The notes beneath the pieces were generated by a model that ran no database searches, was not told the DNA's origin, and saw nothing but the letters and a program-made list of their open reading frames with translations. Shown in pieces: positions 36,819 through 45,117 of a stretch of DNA of 64,000 nucleotides. Made by a program: the position numbers and the translations under genes. The stretch is from Aquimarina sp. AU474 (lineage in GTDB: Bacteria > Bacteroidota > Bacteroidia > Flavobacteriales > Flavobacteriaceae): positions 434,001 to 498,000 of the forward strand of contig NZ_OMPE01000009.1 in assembly GCF_900312815.1 (NCBI RefSeq), given 5' to 3'. Within the stretch, counting starts at the first letter, position 1. Each line of letters opens with the position of its first letter.

Positions 36819-38915
36819 TTATTTTAAAATTTGATACGCAATTAATGATATACTATACGCCAAAGCACTCATAAAGAACAATTGGATCATTGGCCATTTC
36901 CAACTATTAGTTTCTCTTTTCACAATAGCAAGTGTACTCATACATTGCATGGCAAAAGCATAAAATAATAATAAGGATATACCGCTTGCCAAATCAAATA
37001 ATGGTCCGCCAGTTTTTGTATTTACTTCTGCGGCCATTCTATTTTTTATGGTTTCTTCTTCATCACTACCCACGCTGTAAATAGTAGCTAATGTACCTAC
37101 AAATACCTCTCTTGCAGCAAAAGAACTAATGATTCCTATTCCAATCTTCCAGTCATATCCTAATGGAGCAACAATTGGCTCTATTGCTTTTCCGGCATAG
37201 CCGATAAAAGAATGCTCTAGCTTATACGAAGCTATTTCATTTTCTTGTTCTTCTTGGGGCAGATCTGCATGAGTAGACGCTATAATTTCTTCGGCATTAT
37301 TAAAATCATCCCCTGGACCAAAACTTGCCAAAACCCATAATATGATAGAAATTGCTAATATTATTTTTCCTGCTCCAAAAACGAAAGCTTTTGTTTTTTC
37401 AATTACGTTAATCGCTACATTTTTAAACAATGGAACCTTATAACTAGGCATTTCGATTACGAAATATGATTTACTTTTAATTTTGAGCATCTTATTAAGT
37501 ATCCAAGCAGAGCCAACCGCTGCAGCAAAACCTAGAAAATACAAAAACATAAGAGTAAGACTTTGATATCCAAAAATCCATCCTATTTTTTCATCAGGAA
37601 TTACTAATGCAATAATAATAAGGTATACGGGTAATCTTGCCGAACATGTGGTAAATGGTACTACTAAAATGGTAATTAACCGTTCTTTCCAGTTCTCGAT
37701 ATTACGAGTAGCCATTACTGCTGGTATAGCACAAGCAGTTCCCGAAACCAACGGCACCACACTTTTACCACTTAATCCAAATTTTCGCATTACGCGATCC
37801 ATCAAAAATACCACACGGCTCATATAGCCACTTTCTTCTAGAATAGAGATAAATAGAAATAAAAATGCGATCTGCGGAATAAAAATTACGATACCTCCTA
37901 ACCCAGGTATAATTCCTTCGGTTATTAAATCTACAAAGGGTCCAGCCGGTAAAATTGATTTGGTAAATTCACTAAGCCAAGCAAACCCTTCGTCTATAAG
38001 ATCCATCGGATAGGAGGACCAATCATAAATCGCTTGAAATATTAATAACAGGATTGCGAAAAATATAAAATACCCCCAGAATTTGTGAGTGAGTACTCTA
38101 TCTAGTCTTTCTCGCATACCAGTAGCTGCTTTTTCATCTACAACCAGTCCTTCTTTCAGCACATTATTAATAAACTGGTATCTTTTTATGGTTTCTTTTT
38201 GTTGCAATCGCTTCAGTTCGCTTTCAGATTTAATTTTAAAATCCGGAGCTATATCGGCAACCTGTTTATCAAATTTCCTAAAGTTTACATCTTGCGTAAT
38301 CACCAACCATAGTTTATACAATGATTGATTAGGAAATGCTTTTTGTAGTCTATCAAAATAATCTGGCGCAAATGATAATGCATCAACACAAGGTTTTTTT
38401 GATAATACGGTATAGGATTCGATTAATTTTTTAAGCCCATCTATTCCTTCTTTTTTTCTTGCACTCACCAATGCGATTTTGGTGTTAAGCTTTTTTTCGA
38501 GCAATGGAATATCCAATGTAATCCCCCTGCGGTTCATACGATCGGCCATATTGATTACCAAAATCGTAGGGATTTCTAAATCCTTGATTTGGGTAAACAG
38601 TAACAAGTTTCTTTTTAGATTTTCTACATCACTTACCACTACCGCCACATCTGGATAATCCTTATCTTTTTTATTAAGTAATAACTCAATAACTACATTT
38701 TCATCTAGAGATGAAGCGTTAAGACTATAGGTCCCTGGCAAATCTAAGATATGTGCTTTTACACCACGAGATAGTTTACATACCCCTTCTTTTTTTTCTA
38801 CAGTGATCCCAGGATAATTACCTACTTGTTGGTTAAGCCCTGTGAGCAAATTAAAAACAGAGGTTTTTCCCGTATTAGGGTTTCCGATAAGTGAAACTTT
38901 AATTTGCTTTGCCAT
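36819..38915 (-). CDS. feoB: Ferrous iron transporter B
   Basis: Main Fe(II) uptake permease with an N-terminal GTPase. G1 is GNPNTGKTSVFN, G2/G3 are YPGITVEKKEG and LDLPGTYSL, and G4 is NMAD in LVINMADRMNRRG. The membrane part has two gate repeats and the conserved FIPQIAFLFLFISILEESGY and SGTACAIPAVMATR segments with the cysteine proposed to act in the iron path. Length 698 aa. Operon order feoA-feoB-small Cys-rich protein. Confidence 0.96.
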   Translation of the reverse strand: MAKQIKVSLIGNPNTGKTSVFNLLTGLNQQVGNYPGITVEKKEGVCKLSRGVKAHILDLPGTYSLNASSLDENVVIELLLNKKDKDYPDVAVVVSDVENLKRNLLLFTQIKDLEIPTILVINMADRMNRRGITLDIPLLEKKLNTKIALVSARKKEGIDGLKKLIESYTVLSKKPCVDALSFAPDYFDRLQKAFPNQSLYKLWLVITQDVNFRKFDKQVADIAPDFKIKSESELKRLQQKETIKRYQFINNVLKEGLVVDEKAATGMRERLDRVLTHKFWGYFIFFAILLLIFQAIYDWSSYPMDLIDEGFAWLSEFTKSILPAGPFVDLITEGIIPGLGGIVIFIPQIAFLFLFISILEESGYMSRVVFLMDRVMRKFGLSGKSVVPLVSGTACAIPAVMATRNIENWKERLITILVVPFTTCSARLPVYLIIIALVIPDEKIGWIFGYQSLTLMFLYFLGFAAAVGSAWILNKMLKIKSKSYFVIEMPSYKVPLFKNVAINVIEKTKAFVFGAGKIILAISIILWVLASFGPGDDFNNAEEIIASTHADLPQEEQENEIASYKLEHSFIGYAGKAIEPIVAPLGYDWKIGIGIISSFAAREVFVGTLATIYSVGSDEEETIKNRMAAEVNTKTGGPLFDLASGISLLLFYAFAMQCMSTLAIVKRETNSWKWPMIQLFFMSALAYSISLIAYQILK

Positions 38916-38930
38916 AAAAAGAAACTGCTA

Positions 38931-39158
38931 TTAAATAATTTGAACTTCTATCTGAGCTGCAATTTCTTTACGGATCGCAAGATGACTACCATTAATATTA
39001 AGATAAATTGGGCATTCAAACGGAGCCATTTGCAACAATTGCACCTCGTTACCTGGTAGGCAACCCATCTCTAATAGCTTTAGCGGAATGATATCAGAAG
39101 TAATTTCTTTTATTAAAGCTCTTTGACCTTTTTTGAGATTAGCAATTGTAGTCTTCAA
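38931..39158 (-). CDS. feoA: Ferrous iron transport protein A
   Basis: Small SH3-like cytoplasmic partner of FeoB: TIANLKKGQRALIKEI, then LEMGCLPGNEVQLLQMAPF and GSHLAIRKEIAAQIEV, the standard FeoA pattern. There is no in-frame ATG at the front. A TTG at 39185 is possible, but the likely promoter -7 box ends 3 bases before it, so the TTG at 39158, which gives a normal 75-aa FeoA, is preferred. It lies 15 bases before feoB. Confidence 0.88.
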   Translation of the reverse strand: MKTTIANLKKGQRALIKEITSDIIPLKLLEMGCLPGNEVQLLQMAPFECPIYLNINGSHLAIRKEIAAQIEVQII

Positions 39159-39187
39159 GAATTTATTTAGATTAATTTTAAACAAGG

Positions 39188-39217
39188 CAAAAGTAGGGCA
39201 AAAAAATGTATTCCAAA
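39188..39217 (-). promoter_or_regulatory. Promoter of the feo operon
   Basis: On the minus strand TTTG (39214-39217) and TACTTTTG (39188-39195) are 18 bases apart, a strong match to the Bacteroidota -33/-7 promoter. Predicted transcription start is near 39182, inside the upstream part of the feoA frame. No Fur box was recognised by eye. Confidence 0.65.
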
Positions 39218-39263
39218 AGCTAAATTTTTCTAAATAGTGCTAACATTTAATTTCAGGAGTACA

Positions 39264-39938
39264 TTACTCCTCATTTTCTTGCTTCAAAACTTCAATATCC
39301 TCTAGTAATTGATCAATAGCTTCTGGATTGGTGCCATCATAAAATCCTCGAATCCGTTTTTTGGTATCTACAAGCACAAAATTTTCGGTATGTACCATAT
39401 CATATGGGCCACCATCGCCATCAGATTTTGCAGCTAGATACGATTTACGAGCCAAATCATAGATTTGTTTTTTATCCCCGGTAACCAAATTCCATTTGGT
39501 ATCATCGACCCCTTTATCGATAGCATATCTTTTTAAGCGCGCTACACTATCAATTTTTGGTGTTACACTATGTGAAAGCAAAAGCACCTTACTATCATTT
39601 TTAATACGGTCTTGAATTTCTTTCATATGCCCGGTCATGATGGGGCAAATGGTTTGGCAGGTGGTAAAGAAAAAATCTGCTACATAAATTTTATCCTTGT
39701 AATTGTTGTGTGTGATTACCTGGCCATTTTGATTAATGAGTTCAAACTCGGCAACCTTGTGGTATTTACGAACATACTGCACTGTACTATCTACCAATTC
39801 TGTATTTACCATTTCTGGTGCATATACAGGTAATCTTTTGTTTGGTTTTAAAATCGTATAAATAATAGAAACGATAATTGCAGATAGTATAAAAAGTACT
39901 ACTGCAAAAAACTTATATTTTGAAAAAAACTGTAACAT
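39264..39938 (-). CDS. SCO1/SenC family copper chaperone-like protein
   Basis: Thioredoxin-fold periplasmic protein tethered by an N-terminal helix (FAVVLFILSAIIVSIIYTIL). The copper-binding CxxxC is present in FFTTCQTICPIMTGHMKE and the partner histidine in VHTENFVLVD. Such proteins deliver copper to the CuA centre of cytochrome oxidase or act as thiol-disulfide reductases. Length 224 aa. It is divergent from rseP. Confidence 0.92.
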   Translation of the reverse strand: MLQFFSKYKFFAVVLFILSAIIVSIIYTILKPNKRLPVYAPEMVNTELVDSTVQYVRKYHKVAEFELINQNGQVITHNNYKDKIYVADFFFTTCQTICPIMTGHMKEIQDRIKNDSKVLLLSHSVTPKIDSVARLKRYAIDKGVDDTKWNLVTGDKKQIYDLARKSYLAAKSDGDGGPYDMVHTENFVLVDTKKRIRGFYDGTNPEAIDQLLEDIEVLKQENEE

Positions 39939-40060
39939 CCTCTACTTTTCTGACCGCAAAATTACAAGGTTTATTACGTATAAAAACCTTGTTTTCATTA
40001 AAAAAATACTAAATCTGGTGATATAAAGGGTTGTTTTTTTTTAAAACCCTTCTAAAAGGT

Positions 40061-40068
40061 TACTTTTG
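40061..40068 (+). promoter_or_regulatory. -7-like element for rseP
   Basis: TACTTTTG matches TAnnTTTG, 25 bases before the rseP start codon. The nearest TTG upstream is at 40031-40033, 27 bases away, which is longer than ideal. Confidence 0.4.
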
Positions 40069-40093
40069 CGAGATTAAATTTTGAATACGACCT

Positions 40094-41413
40094 ATGAGTC
40101 CATTTTTTGTAAAAGCTATACAGCTACTATTAAGTTTATCATTCCTAATCGTTTTACACGAGTTAGGACATTTTATACCAGCCAAATTATTTAAAACTCG
40201 AGTAGAGAAATTCTATCTCTTTTTTGATGTAAAGTTTTCGCTTTTCAAGAAAAAAATTGGAGAAACCGTTTACGGTATCGGATGGTTACCCCTTGGAGGT
40301 TATGTAAAGATTGCAGGAATGATCGATGAGAGTATGGACAAGGAGCAAATGGCAGGACCACCACAACCTTGGGAGTTTAGATCAAAACCAGCTTGGCAAC
40401 GTTTAATCATTATGCTTGGGGGTGTTACAGTAAATATCATTCTTGGGTTTTTGATTTATATGGCTATGATATATACATGGGGAACCAATCATGTGGGGTT
40501 CGAAGATTTACCAAAAGGTTTTGCCGTTGCAGAATCTTTTAAAGAATTAGGCTTTGAAGATGGAGATAGAGTAATGCAGGTAAATGGTGCAGATCTTGAA
40601 GATGTAACCCAGATCAACCATTATTTATTTATGCGAGATGTAAAAGATATTAGTGTTGTACATCAAAATGGGCAAAAAGAAACCATACAAATCCCAGAAG
40701 ATATTGGGACCACAATGTTCGAATCGGGTACATTAAGACCTTTTACACCAATTACTGCTCCTGTTTTGGATAGTATTGTAAAAGGAACTCCAGCAGACCT
40801 GTCAGGGCTTCAAAAAGGAGATAGAATCGTTAGCCTTAATGATAAAGAGGTACGCTATTGGAGTGATTTTAACGTTCTCAAAAATGCAGATACTACCAAA
40901 TCGGCTTTACGTATTGCATACCTAAGAGATGGTGTTAAGAACACAATTGAGGTTACACCGGATGAAGAAGGAATTATTGGCGTATACCCAAAATCAGATT
41001 TTAAATTTCAGAATAGAGAATACTCTTTTGGAGAAAGTATTGTAAAAGGTTTTGATTTTGGATATTGGACCTTACATGACTATATCGCACAGTTTAAATA
41101 CGTATTTACCAAAAAAGGAGCTAGCCAGGTTGGTGGTTTTGGAGCCATAGGAAATCTTTTTCCTGATGCATGGAACTGGAGAGCCTTTTGGGGTACAACA
41201 GCCTTTATTTCGATTATTTTGGCGTTTATGAATATTTTACCAATCCCCGCACTTGATGGTGGACACGTGATGTTTTTATTATATGAAATTATCGCAGGTA
41301 GAAAACCAAACGACAAATTTATGGAGTATGCCCAACTTGTTGGTTTTATTATCCTTATCTCCTTATTATTATTTGCAAATGGTAATGATATCTACCGTGC
41401 AATTTTTAAATAG
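40094..41413 (+). CDS. rseP: RIP metalloprotease RseP (site-2 protease)
   Basis: Intramembrane zinc protease that cleaves anti-sigma factors and signal-peptide remnants. HELGHF (near residues 22-27) is the zinc motif; the third ligand is in the C-terminal NILPIPALDGGHVMF. Between them are two PDZ-like domains (about residues 125-200 and 210-290; GTPADLSGLQKGDRIVSLN marks the second). Length 439 aa. Its presence is consistent with sigma/anti-sigma signalling such as the pair near 58 kb, but no direct link is shown. Confidence 0.94.
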   Translation: MSPFFVKAIQLLLSLSFLIVLHELGHFIPAKLFKTRVEKFYLFFDVKFSLFKKKIGETVYGIGWLPLGGYVKIAGMIDESMDKEQMAGPPQPWEFRSKPAWQRLIIMLGGVTVNIILGFLIYMAMIYTWGTNHVGFEDLPKGFAVAESFKELGFEDGDRVMQVNGADLEDVTQINHYLFMRDVKDISVVHQNGQKETIQIPEDIGTTMFESGTLRPFTPITAPVLDSIVKGTPADLSGLQKGDRIVSLNDKEVRYWSDFNVLKNADTTKSALRIAYLRDGVKNTIEVTPDEEGIIGVYPKSDFKFQNREYSFGESIVKGFDFGYWTLHDYIAQFKYVFTKKGASQVGGFGAIGNLFPDAWNWRAFWGTTAFISIILAFMNILPIPALDGGHVMFLLYEIIAGRKPNDKFMEYAQLVGFIILISLLLFANGNDIYRAIFK

Positions 41414-41435
41414 AAGAAAAAAGTGAAAAAATCTT

Positions 41436-41497
41436 TTTGAGAAATAAAAAATAGTATATATTTGCACTCGCAAAAAGAGAAAAACACTCTATATTTG
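41436..41497 (+). promoter_or_regulatory. Candidate promoters of tRNA-Asn
   Basis: TTTG at 41436-41439 and TATATTTG at 41457-41464 are 17 bases apart, a good -33/-7 pair. A second TATATTTG at 41490-41497 lies 11 bases before the tRNA and may be an alternative -7 element. Confidence 0.5.
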
Positions 41498-41508
41498 CAA
41501 AAGCATTT

Positions 41509-41582
41509 TCCTCCTTAGCTCAGTTGGTTAGAGCATCTGACTGTTAATCAGAGGGTCCTTGGTTCGAGTCCAAGAGGGGGAG
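41509..41582 (+). tRNA. tRNA-Asn (anticodon GTT)
   Basis: Complete cloverleaf of 74 bases. The acceptor arm TCCTCCT pairs with AGGGGGA with one T-G; the D-arm is GCTC/GAGC; the anticodon arm TCTGA-CTGTTAA-TCAGA carries GTT; the T-arm CTTGG-TTCGAGT-CCAAG is standard. G is the discriminator and CCA is not encoded, so the CCA end must be added after transcription. Confidence 0.97.
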
Positions 41583-41588
41583 CAAAAC

Positions 41589-41626
41589 AAAGCCTTAACT
41601 TATTCAAGTTGAGGCTTTTTTGTTTT
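41589..41626 (+). terminator. Rho-independent terminator of tRNA-Asn
   Basis: AAGCCTTAACTT pairs with AAGTTGAGGCTT (one T-G) around loop ATTC, followed by a T-rich tract. It begins 7 bases after the tRNA. Confidence 0.88.
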
Positions 41627-41707
41627 TGGATAGCTTTGTTGGATTATTACTCGCTCACCTTAACCGAAATATCAAATAAAATAGGATGAATAGCGCCGTA
41701 GCGTTTT

Positions 41708-42238
41708 CTAAAAATCAAGATATTTGGCAGGGATATTTTTCGTTAACCACACATCTTCTTCTGTTTTATAAAAATGCCACCCTTCATTGAGTAGCCTTGT
41801 AGTATCAATTTCTATAATAACAGGTTTACCATGCCGACTACCAATATCTCTTGCCATGATTATAGTCTCTGCAAGGTGTACATATTGCCGTTGCATTGAT
41901 TTAAGACCATCTTTGGCAATACTATCCATATTTTTAATCCCGGTACCGTGATATAGTATTTTGGGAGGCGTTTGTGGTGGTGCTTCTTGAATTACTTTGA
42001 TAGAATGCCCATGAGTAGATTTAATTTTGCTAGCTTCTACATCTATCTTCCATCTCACTTTATCAAAACGCTGGCTTAACTCAATCAAATCAGCTTTGGT
42101 TAATTCTATATTCTCAACTTTTAAAGCCATCAAAACATCTTCGATATTTGCCCATCCGTAAGCATCTAATACAATATTTGCGTCTTTAGGGTTGTGACGT
42201 AACCAATAACTTATGAGTTTGCTAATTTCGGTCTGCAC
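41708..42238 (-). CDS. kptA: RNA 2'-phosphotransferase (KptA/Tpt1)
   Basis: Transfers a 2'-phosphate from RNA to NAD+, producing ADP-ribose 1'',2''-cyclic phosphate. Typical features are the N-terminal winged helix with SYWLRHNPKDANIVLD and the NAD-binding region with YHGTGIKNMDSIAKDGL followed by QYVHLAET. Length 176 aa is normal. The start codon is GTG at 42238; no in-frame ATG precedes. Bacterial KptA has no settled physiological role, since bacteria lack the yeast-type tRNA ligase that makes its classical substrate. Confidence 0.92.
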   Translation of the reverse strand: MQTEISKLISYWLRHNPKDANIVLDAYGWANIEDVLMALKVENIELTKADLIELSQRFDKVRWKIDVEASKIKSTHGHSIKVIQEAPPQTPPKILYHGTGIKNMDSIAKDGLKSMQRQYVHLAETIIMARDIGSRHGKPVIIEIDTTRLLNEGWHFYKTEEDVWLTKNIPAKYLDF

Positions 42239-42251
42239 TATATTTTCTTCT

Positions 42252-42428
42252 TTACGATTTTTTTATCCATTCAATTTCATATCCTACTTCTCCTTCTTCT
42301 ATCTCTCCTACTTTAAAACCAAGAGTTTCTGTTGCAATTTTCTTGAATTTGGCTTTCCATAATAACCACTCCTCTTCGTTCATGTTTGTCTCAAAATGAA
42401 GTCCACTTGGTTCTATAGATGCAAACAC
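42252..42428 (-). CDS. Possible small protein (58 aa), unknown
   Basis: A short frame that begins with GTG at 42428 (or ATG at 42383 for 43 aa) and ends 13 bases before kptA. The product looks protein-like rather than random: acidic, with NEEEWLLWKAKFKKIA and LGFKVGEIEEGEVGYE. The upstream in-frame stop lies only two codons before the GTG, so it could also be the surviving C-terminus of a larger gene. No family recognised. Confidence 0.4.
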   Translation of the reverse strand: MFASIEPSGLHFETNMNEEEWLLWKAKFKKIATETLGFKVGEIEEGEVGYEIEWIKKS

Positions 42429-42502
42429 ATATTTTTAATTGTAACACTTTCTTTAAATCAAATATAAACTTAACATCTAACCTAAAACAAAGAAAGTCGC
42501 TT

Positions 42503-42519
42503 GGATTTATAAAAAACCG
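42503..42519. promoter_or_regulatory. CGG-type AT-rich palindromic motif, copy 1
   Basis: On the minus strand CGG-TTTTTTATAAA-TCC; related to two copies on the other side of the adjacent HTH gene. Here it lies 40 bases beyond the HTH gene's stop. Confidence 0.35.
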
Positions 42520-42559
42520 GGTAAATTTTCACTTCGAATTGCTTTAACATTCAAGTATT

Positions 42560-42829
42560 TCAACTATGCTTCATTAAGGTATTTCGAATAACTCCTCTAC
42601 CATAAAACCCAAACTGAAATCCCACTGCCTCTTCATACACAAAACTCTGTGCTGCCGGATCATATGTTACAGGAGCATTGAGCTCTTTCATGGTATTAAT
42701 TAGACGATACAATGTTGTTCTAGAAACCCCTAATCTTTGGGATAAACTTATTGGGCAACCTGTTGCCTGTAGACGTATCAATTGATCAACTCTTTCTATT
42801 AATTCTATTTGTTTGATAATAACATTCAT
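42560..42829 (-). CDS. Small HTH DNA-binding protein, copy A
   Basis: An 89-residue protein with a helix-turn-helix of the HTH_11/DeoR-like kind: SLSQRLGVSRTTLYRLINTMKEL. The N-terminal IIKQIELIERVDQLIRLQ is helical, and the tail AQSFVYEEAVGFQFGFY is beta-rich. It is a clear paralogue of the protein at 57234-57509, with near-identical N-terminus and tail motif. No effector domain is seen. Related CGG-AT-rich palindromes lie on both sides of the gene, possibly its own binding sites. Confidence 0.78.
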   Translation of the reverse strand: MNVIIKQIELIERVDQLIRLQATGCPISLSQRLGVSRTTLYRLINTMKELNAPVTYDPAAQSFVYEEAVGFQFGFYGRGVIRNTLMKHS

Positions 42830-42972
42830 AATGTGTTCCCTTTGTTTTTGTTTGTACTATTACTTTTTTGCAATTATGAAGTCACTTTCTTTCTCGAGAT
42901 AAGAATAGGACGTTTGCGTTTTGTTGAGACAAATGTATGAGAAGGGTTAGGTTGGATACAAGAGAAGTATCT

Positions 42973-42989
42973 CGGTTTTTATAAAACTC
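42973..42989. promoter_or_regulatory. CGG-type AT-rich palindromic motif, copy 2
   Basis: CGGTTTTTATAAAACTC within a 20-base imperfect dyad (16 of 20 positions symmetric). It lies in the 372-base gap between the HTH gene and the TPR-AraC gene, which otherwise holds no gene I can support. Confidence 0.4.
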
Positions 42990-43097
42990 GACCAATCAAA
43001 TAAATTATTAAGTATTTAATTTACAGCAGTTTAAAGCAAAACAACTCAATACTTATTCTATACACATAATTATACAAAGAAATCATCGCCACAAAGT

Positions 43098-43115
43098 CGG
43101 TTTTTATAAAATCCG
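43098..43115. promoter_or_regulatory. CGG-type AT-rich palindromic motif, copy 3
   Basis: CGGTTTTTATAAAATCCG, symmetric at 16 of 18 positions, about 55 bases upstream of the -7-like box of the TPR-AraC gene. Same core as copy 2, about 125 bases away. Confidence 0.45.
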
Positions 43116-43170
43116 TGAAGCATTTATAATTATTGAGTGCGTATTTTTAATTTCTATATCAAGAATTAGA

Positions 43171-43178
43171 TACTTTTG
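43171..43178 (+). promoter_or_regulatory. -7-like element for the TPR-AraC gene
   Basis: TACTTTTG matches TAnnTTTG, 23 bases before the ATG. No clear -33 box, which would suit an activated promoter. Confidence 0.4.
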
Positions 43179-43201
43179 ATCCCAAACAAAAAGTATTTGT
43201 T

Positions 43202-44923
43202 ATGCCTTTTACAATCACAACACGATATACCATCATTTTAATTTTTATATCCACTTTGGGGTATGGGCAGTCTTTTGTATTACCAGATTCTTTAAAAGGA
43301 AAAACAAATAAAGAACTAGGTATATCATATCATGCAATTAAAGATAAGGACAAGTCAAAGGCTGAAATATATCTTCGAACTATTCTAGCGAATGCTAAAA
43401 AATCTAATGATAGTGTAGTAATTGTTGGTGCATTTTCTAGGCTTAGTTGGCTTTTCGACACATGGGATATCAGAAAAATCAGAGCTCTAGACTCTACCAT
43501 TATTTATTCTAAAAATATTGAAGGAACATATTGGCCAGAAGTGTTTTATAACAGAAGAGCATTGCACCATAATAATCAAGGAAATCTTAAAAAAGCTCTT
43601 AATGATTATTTAGTAGCATTGGAACATACAAAGAAAAAAAACAATATTACCTATATATATATTCTTAAGCATAATATAGCATTATTAAAAAGAAAGTTAG
43701 GGAAATATGAAGAAGCTAAGAAGTTACTTAATGAATGTCTTGTTCATGAAAGATTAAATATGATTACTAAAAAAGGAAAATGGGATAGTATTGGTTATCT
43801 AAATAGTTTAACAGAATTAGTTTCAACATATCGTTTAAATAAGCAAATAGATTCGGCTAAGATTCTTAATAAAGAAGGAATTCAATTATCCAAAGGGAAA
43901 AATTTGCATTTTCTATTTAATTTAAATGATGGAATTCTAGATTATCATGATCAAAAATATTTAGTTGCTAAGAAGAAAATACTAAAAATTCTCCCAAAAC
44001 TGTACAATGATAAAGAAGTATATGCAGAAACTTTTAATCTTATAGAAGCTCATTTATATTTAGGAAAATCAAACCAAGATCTTGGATTAATCAATGAGGC
44101 CATTTCAAATTTTAAAAAAACAGATTCGATATCTAGGAGTTCAAACTATTTCATTCCAGAAAGTAGGCTACCATATGTAGAACTGATAAATTATTATAAA
44201 TCCTTAAATGATGGACATAATCAGCTCATATACATTAACAAACTATTAAGCGTAGATAGTGTTTTATTCAGAAATTTTAATTCAATTAACGATCGACTCA
44301 TCAAAGAATATGACACTCCCATTTTACTTGAAGAAAAAGAAAAGTTAATTACTTCGTTAGAAAAAGAAAACAATAAAAGGTCTACTCAAAATATAATTAT
44401 GCTAATTCTTTTAGGGTTAAGTATCGTTGGTATTGGATATTATTACTATCGACAAAAACGGTATAAAGAACGGTTTTTAAAATTGCTGCATGAGACTGAA
44501 GATCGTAGTCAAAAAAATGAAATTTTAAGTGCTAATACTCTTTCTAATTCTGGAGGCATTAACAAAGAAGCTTTTGACAACCTCATAGATCAATTAGAAC
44601 AGTTTGAAAAAAATAAAGGATATCTTAAACCTAAGCTTAACTCTAAAGATTTAGCCAAAAGCTTTGGATCAAACTCTAGCTATCTATCCAAAGTAATTAA
44701 TACATTTAAAGAAAAAAGTTTTAGCAATTATATCAATGATCTAAGAATCGATTTTGTGATTGATCGATTACGAACAGATGCTATTTTTAGAAAATATACC
44801 ATCAAAGCTATTGCTCAAGATATCGGTTTTAATAATGCTGAAGCTTTCTCAAAAGCTTTCTACAAAAAAACAGGAATCTATCCTTCGTACTTTATTAAGG
44901 AATTAGATAAAACATGTCTTTAA
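43202..44923 (+). CDS. Membrane-bound TPR-AraC transcriptional regulator
   Basis: Bacteroidota-type one-component regulator. A signal-like N-terminus (TIILIFISTLGYGQS) leads to a periplasmic TPR region (about residues 40-370), a membrane helix (IIMLILLGLSIVGIGYYYY, near 398-416), a charged coiled-coil linker and a C-terminal AraC helix-turn-helix domain (about 480-570; DLAKSFGSNSSYLSKVINTF and IKAIAQDIGFNNAEAFSKAF). The layout implies sensing outside the inner membrane and DNA binding inside. The S9 peptidase gene follows by 195 bases and may be a target. Confidence 0.88.
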   Translation: MPFTITTRYTIILIFISTLGYGQSFVLPDSLKGKTNKELGISYHAIKDKDKSKAEIYLRTILANAKKSNDSVVIVGAFSRLSWLFDTWDIRKIRALDSTIIYSKNIEGTYWPEVFYNRRALHHNNQGNLKKALNDYLVALEHTKKKNNITYIYILKHNIALLKRKLGKYEEAKKLLNECLVHERLNMITKKGKWDSIGYLNSLTELVSTYRLNKQIDSAKILNKEGIQLSKGKNLHFLFNLNDGILDYHDQKYLVAKKKILKILPKLYNDKEVYAETFNLIEAHLYLGKSNQDLGLINEAISNFKKTDSISRSSNYFIPESRLPYVELINYYKSLNDGHNQLIYINKLLSVDSVLFRNFNSINDRLIKEYDTPILLEEKEKLITSLEKENNKRSTQNIIMLILLGLSIVGIGYYYYRQKRYKERFLKLLHETEDRSQKNEILSANTLSNSGGINKEAFDNLIDQLEQFEKNKGYLKPKLNSKDLAKSFGSNSSYLSKVINTFKEKSFSNYINDLRIDFVIDRLRTDAIFRKYTIKAIAQDIGFNNAEAFSKAFYKKTGIYPSYFIKELDKTCL

Positions 44924-45016
44924 AGAAACTACTAACAATAGCTTCAGATTACTCCATTAGTATACATTGGTTATAAAATTTTGATTAAAAAACTGTAAGC
45001 TTAGGTGATTCCTCAT

Positions 45017-45064
45017 AGTAGTTGATTGATTATAAACATTAACCCAACTACTGCATAGTTTTTA
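45017..45064 (+). terminator. Possible terminator after the TPR-AraC gene
   Basis: AGTAGTTG (45017-45024) pairs with CAACTACT (45045-45052), loop of 20 bases, followed by GCATAGTTTTT. The loop is long, so it may instead be a regulatory dyad upstream of the peptidase gene. Confidence 0.35.
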
Positions 45065-45117
45065 AAATTTAATTCTGGATATTAGCAGATCAAAAATCAC
45101 TGATCACAAAAACACTA

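Noticed and set aside
39255-39271. 7-bp hairpin over the SCO gene stop codon
   Set aside because: AGGAGTA/TACTCCT is perfect but has a 3-base loop and no T run, so terminator function is not supported.
40027-40049. Hairpin AAGGGTT/AACCCTT upstream of rseP
   Set aside because: It lies upstream of the likely -7 box and between divergent genes; no transcript would end there, so it was not listed as a terminator.
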